The position numbers were made by a program, and so were the translations under genes. The notes under the pieces were generated by a model. The model was not told the origin of the DNA and made no database searches. It saw only the letters and a list, made by a program, of their open reading frames with translations. Below are positions 36,919-46,478 of a DNA stretch of 64,000 nt, one piece after another; positions within the stretch are counted from its first letter, which is position 1; every line of letters starts with the position of its first letter. Source of the DNA: Paenibacillus sp. JJ-223 (lineage in GTDB: Bacteria; Bacillota; Bacilli; Paenibacillales; Paenibacillaceae); NCBI RefSeq assembly GCF_927798175.1, contig NZ_CAKMMP010000009.1, positions 1 to 64,000 of the forward strand, written 5' to 3'.

Positions 36919-38004
36919 ATGTCAGCAAGATTGAAAGTGGGTATTGTCGGAGGAACGGGCATGGTGGGTCAACGCTTCGTGGAGCTGCTGGACGGACATC
37001 CATGGTTCCAGGTGACTGCGATTTCCGCAAGCGCCAAATCCGCAGGCAAAACGTATGAGGAATCCGTGCAAGGACGGTGGAAACTCGCGACTCCGATTCC
37101 TGAAGAGGTGAAAGGCATCCTTGTACAGGATGCTTCGCAGGTTGAGGCATTTGCAAGCCAGGTAGACTTCATTTTCTGTGCCGTGGATATGAAAAAGGAC
37201 GAAATCCAAGCGCTGGAAGAAGCGTATGCGAAAACCGGAACGCCGGTGGTGTCGAACAACTCCGCGCATCGCTGGACGGCAGACGTGCCGATGGTCATCC
37301 CTGAAATTAATCCGGGGCACCTTGAGGTGATCGAAGCTCAGCGCAAACGTCTCGGTACCAAAACAGGCTTCATCGCGGTGAAACCGAACTGCTCCATTCA
37401 AAGTTATGTGCCGCCGCTGCATGCGCTCCGCGATTTCAAGCCGACGCAAGTCGTGGCATCGACATATCAAGCCATTTCGGGCGCAGGCAAAAACTTCACC
37501 GACTGGCCGGAAATGCTGGACAATGTCATTCCGTACATCGGCGGGGAAGAAGAGAAAAGCGAGCAGGAGCCTCTTCGCATCTGGGGAAGCGTCGACAACG
37601 GCCAAATCGTCAAAGCGGCATCGCCTCTTATCACGACGCAGTGCATTCGCGTTCCTGTAACGGATGGCCATCTGGCAACCGTGTTCGTCAACTTTGAGAA
37701 CAAACCGTCCAAAGACGAAATTTTGGAACGTTGGCTGCAATTCCAAGGCCGTCCGCAGCAATTGGAGTTGCCGAGCGCGCCGAAGCAGTTCATTACGTAT
37801 TTCGAAGAAGAGAACAGGCCGCAAACGAAACTGGATCGGGACATCGAGCGCGGTATGGGCATCTCGGTAGGCCGTTTGCGCGAAGATTCGTTGTACGATT
37901 ACAAATTCGTGGGTCTTTCCCACAATACGCTGCGCGGTGCGGCGGGCGGCGCGGTTCTGATCGCAGAACTGCTCAAGGCGGAAGGATACATCCAGCCGAA
38001 GTAA
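36919..38004 (+). CDS. asd: aspartate-semialdehyde dehydrogenase, archaeal/fungal type
   Basis: Reduces aspartyl phosphate to aspartate semialdehyde with NADPH, the branch point to lysine/diaminopimelate, threonine and methionine. The 361-aa protein has the Rossmann loop VGIVGGTGMVGQRF at residues 7-20, the catalytic Cys in VKPNCSIQS and NNSAHR, RVPVTDGHLATV and GISVGRLRED. Length and motifs match the archaeal/fungal branch rather than the roughly 345-aa bacterial branch. The ATG at 36919 follows AAAGGAA. A T-box with a probable Lys specifier lies upstream, fitting lysine-responsive control. Confidence 0.93.
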   Translation: MSARLKVGIVGGTGMVGQRFVELLDGHPWFQVTAISASAKSAGKTYEESVQGRWKLATPIPEEVKGILVQDASQVEAFASQVDFIFCAVDMKKDEIQALEEAYAKTGTPVVSNNSAHRWTADVPMVIPEINPGHLEVIEAQRKRLGTKTGFIAVKPNCSIQSYVPPLHALRDFKPTQVVASTYQAISGAGKNFTDWPEMLDNVIPYIGGEEEKSEQEPLRIWGSVDNGQIVKAASPLITTQCIRVPVTDGHLATVFVNFENKPSKDEILERWLQFQGRPQQLELPSAPKQFITYFEEENRPQTKLDRDIERGMGISVGRLREDSLYDYKFVGLSHNTLRGAAGGAVLIAELLKAEGYIQPK

Positions 38005-38068
38005 TGATCTCGTTTGCACGAAGCGAAATCTGTTTGCAGAATAAAAGCGAACGTTTATATGTATTGTG

Positions 38069-38105
38069 CCAAAAAAGCCGACAATTCATGTTGTCGGCTT
38101 TTTAT
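38069..38105 (+). terminator. terminator of asd
   Basis: AAAAAGCCGACA pairs with TGTCGGCTTTTT around ATTCATGT; it can serve both strands, as the next gene is convergent. Confidence 0.9.
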
Positions 38106-38129
38106 ATTGTTTTTTTCATAAAAACCTTT

Positions 38130-39098
38130 CTACGCTGCGGTCGTTTTATCCGCTTTTTGCAAAATTTGAAAGCGCCGGTTCAGCAAGTATCCCGTGAGGG
38201 AGGCAAGCATCTGCTGGAAAACCATGCCCAGCACCACCGGAACGGCAACGGGCGGCGGAAAATACGATACGGCAAGCACGGCTCCGGCACTGATGTTCCG
38301 CATGCCGCCGTTAAATACAAGCGCCACCTGGTCCGCTTCGTTCCAGCCAAGCAGCCGGGCAATCAAATAGCTTAACGCATAACCGAGTCCCGCGAGCGTA
38401 ATGATCACTACGGCGAGGCCAACCAGCCTCCAGTTCAAGTTAGCCAGATAAGGGGCAACGACCGAACCGTTAATGGCAACGACGGCGGCCATGAACAATT
38501 TGGTGAACGGATTGAGCCGCGGTCCCCAAGTTTTCACGATGCTACCCTTGGTCCACTCATTGAGCAGCATGCCAAGCAATGACGGAACGACGATCATCCA
38601 GAAGAGGCTGCTCATCATGGCCCATATATCCAACTGAACGCTTGCGCCGACGAGCAAAGACAGAACGCCTGGTACGATAAATGGTGCAAGCACCGTATCC
38701 ACCAAAATGATGGACAGTGTCAATGCGATGTTGCCTTTGTAAATGCTGACCCAGATAAAACTGCTCACGCCGGTCGGAATGACTGCAGCAAGCACCAGGC
38801 CCGTGATGGTGTATGCATCGGTCGGAAAGGTCATATAACCCATGCCGAGCGCGATCAAAGGCATGAGGAGGTGCAGAATGAACAAACAAATGAATAACGG
38901 AAACGGCTTCTTGAGCACATTCAGAAAATCACGAAATCCGAGGCTGATGCTTCCTGCAAACGTCATGAACGCGAACAGCCAGGGGGAAAGAAACGTATAG
39001 GACGAGAGTACGCTTCCGCATAACACGCCGATTATGATGCTAGTCGGAGTAATCAGAGGCATGAAACGATTCAAACGGGCATTTAGAGTATGAAGCAT
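38130..39098 (-). CDS. bile acid:sodium symporter family (BASS) protein
   Basis: A 322-aa integral membrane protein with about nine or ten helices. SISLGFRDFLNVLKKP near the first third, IPTGVSSFIWVSIYKGN, and the late VFNGGMRNISAGAVLA segment mark the BASS (YocS-like) family. Members move organic anions such as pantoate or keto acids with sodium; the bile acid name is historical and the substrate here is unknown. The ATG at 39098 is preceded by AAAGGGATG. It is a lone gene convergent with asd. Confidence 0.88.
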   Translation of the reverse strand: MLHTLNARLNRFMPLITPTSIIIGVLCGSVLSSYTFLSPWLFAFMTFAGSISLGFRDFLNVLKKPFPLFICLFILHLLMPLIALGMGYMTFPTDAYTITGLVLAAVIPTGVSSFIWVSIYKGNIALTLSIILVDTVLAPFIVPGVLSLLVGASVQLDIWAMMSSLFWMIVVPSLLGMLLNEWTKGSIVKTWGPRLNPFTKLFMAAVVAINGSVVAPYLANLNWRLVGLAVVIITLAGLGYALSYLIARLLGWNEADQVALVFNGGMRNISAGAVLAVSYFPPPVAVPVVLGMVFQQMLASLTGYLLNRRFQILQKADKTTAA

Positions 39099-39239
39099 AT
39101 GAATGACATCCCTTTACCATGTGATTCCTATATTATACATCAAATATGGAAGCATGCAGGCACATTTGCAATAGGGGGGCCCGAGCGGCTATCATAAATT
39201 TGAAATATACCAATTTCAACGATGTGAGGAGAGGGTGAC

Positions 39240-39710
39240 ATGTACAAAACAAAACGCAGGCATACCGTGATGTTGGCAAGTTTGGCTTTGACGGGTGCAT
39301 TAATCTTGTCGGCATGTTCGCTGGTGGACCAAGCCAATGAAAGTTTGAATTACGTCAGCGGAGCGAGCGAATATATAAACGGAATCACAAGCGCAGGTGC
39401 AGAACTGCAGGAGCTTGCATCAGGCGCGATGAACAATCCGGAGACGACTGCGCAAATTCAGGAGAAAATCGATCAAATTCAGGCACATGCGAGCGAGTTC
39501 TCCCAGCTTTCGGTGCCGGCCATCGGGGAAAGCATTCACGAAAACCTGGTGAGTTACAATGACCAGCTGACGGCGGTCGTGAACGAGTGGGAGAACAGCA
39601 TTGCGGAGCAAGGATTTACGATCGAACAATGGGAGCAGAGCGGAATTCCTGAATTGATCTCCAACATCAACCAATTGCAAGGCGCCATAGAGGGATTGAG
39701 CGGGAGTTAG
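39240..39710 (+). CDS. small lipoprotein, DUF6376-like
   Basis: A 156-aa membrane-anchored lipoprotein. The signal peptide ends in lipobox LSACS (Cys about residue 26). The mature part is helical (SLVDQANESLNYVSGASEYI, then repeated Gln/Glu/Ile heptad-like helices), and the start after the Cys is what I recall for DUF6376 proteins of Bacillales. No function is known. The ATG at 39240 follows GAGGAGAGGG. It is a single gene with its own terminator. Confidence 0.75.
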   Translation: MYKTKRRHTVMLASLALTGALILSACSLVDQANESLNYVSGASEYINGITSAGAELQELASGAMNNPETTAQIQEKIDQIQAHASEFSQLSVPAIGESIHENLVSYNDQLTAVVNEWENSIAEQGFTIEQWEQSGIPELISNINQLQGAIEGLSGS

Positions 39711-39757
39711 ATTGGGAAATACGGGCAGAGCCGGAATAGCAAACAGATTGAATAAGG

Positions 39758-39810
39758 TCAGGACAATATCCGATGTCACACTGTTCAGTCGGGCATATTG
39801 TCCTTTTTTT
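39758..39810 (+). terminator. terminator of the small lipoprotein gene
   Basis: AGGACAATAT pairs with (C)ATATTGTCCT around a long loop, then TTTTTTT. Confidence 0.8.
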
Positions 39811-39911
39811 GTTGTTTTGTCCGAAACGGCACATATACATAGAAAGACAAATTCGTAACCAAATGCAACGAGTGCCGTATAACATGTTTAACATTATGAG
39901 AAGTTGAGGTC

Positions 39912-42326
39912 ATGCATCCGATGAATAACGAACTGGCAGCAGTACAATTGAGTTTCAGACATGAAGATCGCGCGAATCAAGCCTATGTTCAAGCCGAACA
40001 GAAGGCAGCCGGATATTTTGCTTCACTGCAAGAGCAGCTGGCTGCCGGCTCGCATGTCCCTTTACTAGCCCAGGATTTTCAAATTTGGCAAAAGCATCAC
40101 GTTCAACCTTTTTCATGGCTCTCCTTGCTGGTTCGCAACCAAAGAAAACCGGATTCCAAGGATGTTCATAGATATCTTCAATGGTTAGACGCAGCTGGCA
40201 AACTGGATTCTTATCTGGATCGCAGCATCTCCTATATTTTCATGCGTGATTTGGGAAAAGCCCTTCATTCTCCCGATACAAGGCAGCGTATCGACCGTGT
40301 CATACAGGATACAAAGAAATACTTCCTGAGCACCAATGACACCCGGCGGAAGCCCGGTTTGGTTAGTCCGGCGCTATTCTACCGCTGGGGAAAAAAAGAA
40401 AAGGTGGAACCGGCGGTCATCTGGGTCATGAACAAGCTGAAACGCGTCGCCGCCAATCTCCCCAAGGAGCTTGATGCGGAGCAAGCGCAGCGGAAGCTGC
40501 TCAAAATCATTCTCGGCGTGATCCTTCACGTCGATGACGAAATGAACGAAATGACGCCTGCGGATGAGCGGGCGAAACGGTTTGATGCAGCGATCAGGCT
40601 CGGCTACTCCTACGGTTTGACCTATCCGTTCATCGACGATCTTTTGGATTCCCAAGCGTTGAATGCGCAAGAGAAGCGCCAGTATTCCGAGTTGATCCGT
40701 GAAGCGTTGTTAACCGGCCAAGTGCCCGAGATCGGGCAGTGGAAAGGGACGAACGTTTCCATGATCCGGTATGTTCATGCAGAGCTTCGCGAAGCGTTTG
40801 AGTATATAAGTCATTACCAAAAAAACGAAATGCAGCAGACGTTTTTTGATCAGGCTTATGTTTTCTTTCAATCCCAGGAGACGGACCGGGCCAAAACCTT
40901 ATCCAATGCGCATTATACGAATGAAGAATTGTATATTCCGATCATTATCAAGTCTTCATCCTCCAGGTTGATCGTTCGTTCGGTGTTAAGCTCGCCGCTT
41001 GATGAAGGCTTCGATCTGCGAACGTTCTATTACGGGATTTATAACCAGTTGGCAGACGATTTTGCCGATATGAACGAGGACATGCAGGCAGGAGCGGTCA
41101 CGCCTTATACGTATTATTTGAAATACCGCGACCTGCGGCCGGACCTTATTAATCCCTATGAATTATATTGGGCGGTGATCGCCTATTTGATCCATGAAGT
41201 GTACCAGTCCGATCCCAAAACGCGCGAGGTCATTCTCGCCAGGGCCGTGAACGGTCTGAAACGTTGCAAAGAACGCTTGGGGCAAGAAGAATACGACAAG
41301 CTGATGCACACCTTTGCTTCTGGACAGCCGGAGCTGAATCGTCTGGTGCAGAATATGGTGCGCAAAGCGAATGATGTCGATTTTCTGGACAAATTGCTCC
41401 GGGACGAGGTCGTCGCTCATTTACGAGCCGACAAACAGGAAAAAGAGGAGTTCCAGCAAACCATTCGCGAAGTTCGCGAGCAAATCAATGTGGAGCTGCA
41501 AATCACGAAACCTGCGGGTACGCCAGAGATGAAAGCGACGTTAATCGATGCCGCCAACTACAGCCTTCAGGGGGACGGCAAACGCCTCAGGCCGATCCTG
41601 ACGTGGGTGATGGGTGTGCGGGAATACGGAATGAACCCGTCCGCGATTGTCCCGCTGCTGAGATCGCTCGAGTACATGCACACTGCTTCCCTGATCTTTG
41701 ATGATCTGCCCAGTCAGGACAATGCGGATGTGCGCCGGGGACGCTCGACGCTCCACCAGGTACACAACAGCGCTACGGCGGAATTGACCGGGCTTTACCT
41801 CATTCAGCGCGCTATCGGAGAGCAGTCGTCGCTGGAACGATTTGATCCGGAAGCCGTGCTCTCGCTGATTCGATACTCTGCCGAGAAGGCGGAAGACATG
41901 TGCATGGGGCAGGCGATGGATTTGAACTCCCGAGGGAAGATGCTGACCCTTGAAGAGCTGAACATGATTTCGTTTTACAAGACAGGCCTTGCCTTCGAAG
42001 CTGCGCTTGTGATGCCTGCCATTTTGGCCAAGGTAGATGAGCGGGAGATGGCTTGCTTGAAAAAATTTGCCTATCATGCAGGCATCGCTTTTCAAATCAA
42101 GGATGACCTGCTCGACCATGAAGGGGAATCATCCGTGCTGGGCAAGCCGTCCGGGCAGGATGCCAAAAACAACAACTCCACCTTCGTATCCATCCTGGGT
42201 TCGGACGGTGCGCAGAAACAGATGTGGGAACATTTTTACAGCGCCTCGGAAGCACTGGACGAAATGTCGAAACCCGTTCCTTTCCTTAAGCATTTACTGG
42301 ATTATATTGTCGGACGCGAGCGTTGA
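39912..42326 (+). CDS. two-domain isoprenoid synthase-like protein
   Basis: An 804-aa soluble protein. The C-terminal domain (about 520-800) is a complete trans-prenyl diphosphate synthase: GDGKRLRP (554-561), first Asp motif DDLPSQDNAD with RRG (597-610) and second motif FQIKDDLLD (726-734), of the IspA/farnesyl-diphosphate kind. The N-terminal 500 residues are all helical and carry two acidic motifs, IDDLLD (241-246) and ADDFADMNED (381-390), 140 residues apart, as in class I terpene synthases or squalene/phytoene synthases; a VDDEMNE (207-213) lies before them. I infer a fused synthase that may make and then use a prenyl diphosphate, but the N-terminal domain could be non-catalytic. The ATG at 39912 (or 39921) follows a weak GAAGTTGAGG site. 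Confidence 0.8.
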   Translation: MHPMNNELAAVQLSFRHEDRANQAYVQAEQKAAGYFASLQEQLAAGSHVPLLAQDFQIWQKHHVQPFSWLSLLVRNQRKPDSKDVHRYLQWLDAAGKLDSYLDRSISYIFMRDLGKALHSPDTRQRIDRVIQDTKKYFLSTNDTRRKPGLVSPALFYRWGKKEKVEPAVIWVMNKLKRVAANLPKELDAEQAQRKLLKIILGVILHVDDEMNEMTPADERAKRFDAAIRLGYSYGLTYPFIDDLLDSQALNAQEKRQYSELIREALLTGQVPEIGQWKGTNVSMIRYVHAELREAFEYISHYQKNEMQQTFFDQAYVFFQSQETDRAKTLSNAHYTNEELYIPIIIKSSSSRLIVRSVLSSPLDEGFDLRTFYYGIYNQLADDFADMNEDMQAGAVTPYTYYLKYRDLRPDLINPYELYWAVIAYLIHEVYQSDPKTREVILARAVNGLKRCKERLGQEEYDKLMHTFASGQPELNRLVQNMVRKANDVDFLDKLLRDEVVAHLRADKQEKEEFQQTIREVREQINVELQITKPAGTPEMKATLIDAANYSLQGDGKRLRPILTWVMGVREYGMNPSAIVPLLRSLEYMHTASLIFDDLPSQDNADVRRGRSTLHQVHNSATAELTGLYLIQRAIGEQSSLERFDPEAVLSLIRYSAEKAEDMCMGQAMDLNSRGKMLTLEELNMISFYKTGLAFEAALVMPAILAKVDEREMACLKKFAYHAGIAFQIKDDLLDHEGESSVLGKPSGQDAKNNNSTFVSILGSDGAQKQMWEHFYSASEALDEMSKPVPFLKHLLDYIVGRER

Positions 42327-42628
42327 TGGAATGCAGGTTTTGAAACAATTAACATTCGAGGAAATATGTTCTTGACGGATTGCGTGATAGCGCATAAAAT
42401 TAAAAAACAAATAAGTGCGAAGGGTGGTTAATGAACATGTTGGTGCCTCCAGTGAATTCCATAACGATAACTGAATAGGCATGGACATGATGACTTAACT
42501 GAGAATGCACCCGTCAAGTTGGGCGTTTGGACAGTCTGTTTATGCCAACCTGTTCTTTGAACGCTCATCCATATTGCATGCAGGAATTAAGACTTCATTC
42601 GCCGAGTCAAGGTCTTCTTGTGGTCTGA

Positions 42629-42662
42629 AGCTGTAGATGAACATTCATCTACAGCTTTTTCG
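42629..42662 (+). terminator. hairpin terminator downstream of the isoprenoid synthase gene
   Basis: AAGCTGTAGATG pairs perfectly with CATCTACAGCTT around AACATT, then TTT. It lies 300 bp after the gene; the stretch 42327-42628 shows no gene I can support. Confidence 0.85.
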
Positions 42663-42719
42663 CGTGCATATCCCCAGTCCGCACTTATTTAAAATGAATG
42701 AAAGGTCGGTAATGAAACC

Positions 42720-42788
42720 ATGACAAAATTCAAAAGCAACGCTGCTCGTTTAATGCTGTTCAAACCCATCGCGTCAGACACGTCATAG
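42720..42788 (+). CDS. 22-aa leader peptide before the ABC exporter
   Basis: An ATG 11 nt after AAAGGTCGG opens a 22-codon ORF (MTKFKSNAARLMLFKP...) ending TAG at 42788. Its stop lies at the base of a hairpin, AGCTTT (42787-42792) with AAAGCT (42827-42832), that encloses AAGGG-AA-CCCTT. The layout recalls the bmrB leader of Bacillus bmrBCD, where ribosome stalling by drugs releases attenuation. No sequence homology to BmrB is claimed. Confidence 0.5.
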   Translation: MTKFKSNAARLMLFKPIASDTS

Positions 42789-42852
42789 CTTTCAAACGTG
42801 ATCCAAAGGGAACCCTTTTCACAGACAAAGCTAAAGCATTGGGGGGAACGAC

Positions 42853-44598
42853 GTGTCCAAACAAGAAAAAAGCTCCATGTTCTGGCTGCTGAAATATTTG
42901 AGGCCGGTCAAAGGAAAGCTCGCGCTGCTGCTCGTACTGCTCCTGACGTCAACGGGCCTTCAACTGCTGAATCCCCAGATCATTCAGCGATTCATTGATA
43001 CTGCTGCCGAGGCAGGCCTGGTCGGGCAGTTGTTACAGCTAGCAGGGTTGTTTCTGGTCGTCGCGGTGGCGAACCAGTTAATAACGGTAGCGGTAAGTTA
43101 TATGGGGAATGACGTCTCGTGGCGGGCGACCAACAAGCTGCGGGGAGACCTGCTTAAACACTGTCTGCGCCTGGATATGAGATTTCACAATGTCAAAACA
43201 CCCGGTGAGATGATTGAACGGGTGGATGGGGATGTCACGCATATCTCGAATTTCTTCGCGATGTTTATCGTGCAGGTCATCGGCAGCTTTGTGCTGCTGG
43301 GCGGCATTCTTGGATTCATGTTTTCGGTCAATGTGCCGATTGCGCTTGTTATGACCGCATTTACGCTGTTATCCGTGCTGTTTATGGTGCTGATCCGCAA
43401 TCTTGGTGTCAATCCTTCCAAAAACGAACGGGAAGCGAGCGCGTCTCTGTTCGGTCTGATTGAGGAACGGATTGCAGGCATTGAGGACGTGCAGGCGAAT
43501 GGTCATGTTCCGTACGTCATGAACCGTTTTTATCGGTTGATGCGAATGGTTTTTCTGAAAGGGCGCCGGGCCTGGATGATGCGGGTTGTGCCTTGGAATA
43601 CCACGGTTGTATTGTTTGCCGTTGCAGTAACGGTCGTGCTGCTGCTGGGAATTCGGGATTTTATGGAAGGCACCATCAGCCTGGGGACCTTGTTCCTCAT
43701 TTATCAGTATACGCAGATGCTGAACGATCCCATTGAACTGTTGGGAGATCAGGTGCAGGAATTCCAGAAGGCCAAATCCGGCATGCTTCGTTCCAGCGAG
43801 CTGTTGTCGCTTCGCAGTGAAATTACGGACGGAAGCGAACAAGACTTGCCTGAAGGCGCGCTGGGATTGGAATTCGACCAAGTCTGCTTCAGCTACAATG
43901 AAGATAAACCCGTACTGCGCAATATCAGTTTCAAGCTGAAACCAGGCGAACGGCTTGGGATCATCGGACGAACGGGAAGCGGGAAGTCCAGCCTCAGCCG
44001 TGTTCTGCTGCGATTGTATAACATCAATAGCGGAACGATTCGTGTGGGGGGCAAAGACATCACGCAGTTAACGCTTCCTGCATTATACAGAAGGGTAGGG
44101 ATGGTTACACAGGACGTGCAGCTGTTTGACGGCACCTTGCGTGACAATCTGACGTTGTTTAATCGCGAAGTGTCGGACGAACGCATTCTGCAAACGACGG
44201 CCAGGCTGGGCCTTCGTCGCTGGATCGACGAACAGCCGAACGGCCTGGATACCCACTTGTCTGCGGGAGGTGCGTCCCTGTCTGCCGGGGAGGCGCAATT
44301 GTTTGCGCTGACTCGCGTTTTCCTGACCGAGCCCAGTCTCGTTATTTTGGATGAACCGTCTTCCCGCTTGGATGCGGCAACGGAGAGCATGCTGCAAACG
44401 GCCGTCGACGAACTGATGAAACGGTGCACGGGAGTCATTATTGCCCATCGTTTGGCGACGCTGGAACAGGTGGATCAAATCATGGTGCTGGGGGACGGAA
44501 AAATGCTGGAATTTGGCCCGCGGGAAGAGCTTGCGGGCAGCCCGTCATCCCATTACGCCCGCTTGCTTGCGACGGGAAGAGAGGAGGAACTTGCATGA
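42853..44598 (+). CDS. ABC exporter half-transporter 1 (BmrC/BmrD-like)
   Basis: A 581-aa ABC exporter subunit: six membrane helices (about 20-310) and one nucleotide-binding domain (about 340-575) with Walker [10 protein letters not shown], signature LSAGE in place of LSGGQ, Walker [10 protein letters not shown] with the catalytic Glu, and the switch His in IIAHRLAT. It starts at GTG 42853, 7-8 nt after GGGGGG. It overlaps the next ABC gene by ATGA, so the pair should form a heterodimer, probably exporting drugs or peptides. Confidence 0.9.
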   Translation: MSKQEKSSMFWLLKYLRPVKGKLALLLVLLLTSTGLQLLNPQIIQRFIDTAAEAGLVGQLLQLAGLFLVVAVANQLITVAVSYMGNDVSWRATNKLRGDLLKHCLRLDMRFHNVKTPGEMIERVDGDVTHISNFFAMFIVQVIGSFVLLGGILGFMFSVNVPIALVMTAFTLLSVLFMVLIRNLGVNPSKNEREASASLFGLIEERIAGIEDVQANGHVPYVMNRFYRLMRMVFLKGRRAWMMRVVPWNTTVVLFAVAVTVVLLLGIRDFMEGTISLGTLFLIYQYTQMLNDPIELLGDQVQEFQKAKSGMLRSSELLSLRSEITDGSEQDLPEGALGLEFDQVCFSYNEDKPVLRNISFKLKPGERLGIIGRTGSGKSSLSRVLLRLYNINSGTIRVGGKDITQLTLPALYRRVGMVTQDVQLFDGTLRDNLTLFNREVSDERILQTTARLGLRRWIDEQPNGLDTHLSAGGASLSAGEAQLFALTRVFLTEPSLVILDEPSSRLDAATESMLQTAVDELMKRCTGVIIAHRLATLEQVDQIMVLGDGKMLEFGPREELAGSPSSHYARLLATGREEELA

Positions 44599-46364
44599 CC
44601 ATTACCGGATTTATTTCCCGATTATTTCGGTTTAGGCCGTTTCTATTTATCATCAATGGCTTGTTGTGGACGGTTTTTCACTCGCTTCCGCTGGCGATCG
44701 GATTGGGCATGCAGTGGTTTTTCGACCGCACAACGGCGGGATCGAACGATTATCTGTGGCTTGCCGTTCCGCTTATTTTCATTGCGCTTACCCGGATCGT
44801 CAGAGTAGGATCTTTTTTCGTGGCTTTCTATGCCTGGATCACCTATGTGTATCATATTCAGGCGATTCTGCGCACCAACATGCTGGCAGGCATCATGCGC
44901 TGGCCTGGCCGCAATCTTCCGGCTTCGCCCGGCGAGGCCATGAGCCGTTTCCGAGAAGACGTGGACGAATCGGTCGAATACGTGGAGTCCTGGGTCGATT
45001 TCTGGGGCAGGCTTGTGTTCGCGGTCGTGTCCATTGCGATCATGTGGAGCATTAACTGGAAAATTACGCTGGTTGCCGTACTTCCGCTGCTGGTCGTCAC
45101 ATTGCTTAACAATTTGTCTGGCAATCGTGCCCGCCGTTATGCACAAAGCAATCGGGAAGCGACCGGTCGGATCACCAGTTACATTGCGGAAAGCTTTGGG
45201 GCAGTCCAGGCGCTGAAGCTTGGGCAGGCCGAAGATCATGTGGCGGCGAGATTTGACCAATTGAACGAGGAGCGCCGCCAAGCTGCATTGCGTGACAATT
45301 TGTTCAAGCAGTGGATGAGATCGCTGAACCAGCATGTGCTCAGCATTTCTACGGGATTGATTCTGCTGATGTGTGCGGCGGAGATGAGAGCCGGAAACTT
45401 CACGGTCGGCGACTTTGCCCTGTTTACGTCCTATCTCGGCAATATCGGATTCAGCATATCTCTGTTTGGATACATGGTTTACCAGCATAAACGGCTGAAA
45501 GTATCCTTTGACCGCATGCGCACCTTGTTCCGGCCCGGGGAAGAAGACCGCATTATGGAATTCAGGGAGACTTACTTGCAGACAGACCCGCCTGAACTGG
45601 AAGAGGTTTCAAGTGTAACGGGAGACCGGTTGAAAGAGCTTGAAGTGCAAAAGTTGACGTACCGCTATCCGAATTCGCCAAATGGCATCGAAAACGTCTC
45701 CTTCCGTTTAAAACAAGGACAGTTTCTCGTCGTGACGGGACGAATCGGCTCGGGAAAGTCGACCCTTGTCCGAGCGCTGCTGGGACTTCTGCCTATGCAG
45801 CATGGGGAGGTCACCTGGAATGGAGCGAAGATTGATCCCGCTACATTTTTGATGCCGCCAAGAGCGGCCTATACGCCTCAAGTTCCTCGCTTGTTCAGCG
45901 ATACGCTGAAAGAAAACATCGTCCAAGGCAAGCGCGGAAACACGGATGAAGCGTTGGCTGATTCGATTCGGCTTGCCGTCATGGACCAGGACATTCAGCA
46001 GCTGGATCAGGGGTTGGAAACGTCCGTGGGTCCAAGAGGCGTCATGTTGTCCGGAGGACAGATCCAGCGTGCGGCAACGGCGCGCATGCTGATGACGGGC
46101 GCAGACCTGCTGGTGGTGGACGACTTGTCCAGCGCGCTGGACGTGGAGACGGAACAGCAAGTATGGGAGGGGCTGTTCAAGGAAACGGACATGACATGCA
46201 TTGCCGTTTCTCATCGGCGCGCCGCGTTGTCCAAGGCCGATCATATCATCGTCATGAAGGATGGGCAGATCGAAGCCGAGGGTACATTGGAACATTTGCT
46301 GGCGACCAGCACGGAAATGCAATTGTTGTGGCAGGGCGAGGAACTGCCTGTCAAAGCAGGCTGA
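44595..46364 (+). CDS. ABC exporter half-transporter 2 (BmrC/BmrD-like)
   Basis: A 589-aa partner subunit with six membrane helices and one nucleotide-binding domain: Walker [10 protein letters not shown], canonical signature [13 protein letters not shown], but Walker [12 protein letters not shown] has Asp where the catalytic Glu should be. Heterodimeric exporters typically have one such degenerate ATP site, as in BmrCD and TM287/288. The ATG at 44595 overlaps the stop of subunit 1 and has GAGGAGG upstream; a frame reaching back to 44424 lies inside subunit 1 and is rejected. Confidence 0.92.
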   Translation: MTITGFISRLFRFRPFLFIINGLLWTVFHSLPLAIGLGMQWFFDRTTAGSNDYLWLAVPLIFIALTRIVRVGSFFVAFYAWITYVYHIQAILRTNMLAGIMRWPGRNLPASPGEAMSRFREDVDESVEYVESWVDFWGRLVFAVVSIAIMWSINWKITLVAVLPLLVVTLLNNLSGNRARRYAQSNREATGRITSYIAESFGAVQALKLGQAEDHVAARFDQLNEERRQAALRDNLFKQWMRSLNQHVLSISTGLILLMCAAEMRAGNFTVGDFALFTSYLGNIGFSISLFGYMVYQHKRLKVSFDRMRTLFRPGEEDRIMEFRETYLQTDPPELEEVSSVTGDRLKELEVQKLTYRYPNSPNGIENVSFRLKQGQFLVVTGRIGSGKSTLVRALLGLLPMQHGEVTWNGAKIDPATFLMPPRAAYTPQVPRLFSDTLKENIVQGKRGNTDEALADSIRLAVMDQDIQQLDQGLETSVGPRGVMLSGGQIQRAATARMLMTGADLLVVDDLSSALDVETEQQVWEGLFKETDMTCIAVSHRRAALSKADHIIVMKDGQIEAEGTLEHLLATSTEMQLLWQGEELPVKAG

Positions 46365-46409
46365 TTTTTGGAGTTATGAATAACGGACTCGATGGATAAG
46401 CGTTAAAAT

Positions 46410-46460
46410 GCAAAAAAGCCGTACAGGCGACTCGTTGCGGAGTTGATCTGTACGGCTTAT
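46410..46460 (-). terminator. terminator of the heme O synthase gene
   Basis: AGCCGTACAG and CTGTACGGCT form the stem; on the minus strand the hairpin is followed by TTTTTT. It is convergent with the ABC exporter operon and may end both. Confidence 0.85.
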
Positions 46461-46478
46461 ATATGTTATGAACCTGGA

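Noticed and set aside
36746..36934. 62-codon ORF between the T-box and asd
   Set aside because: No ribosome site, overlaps the asd start, and is probably chance coding in the leader.
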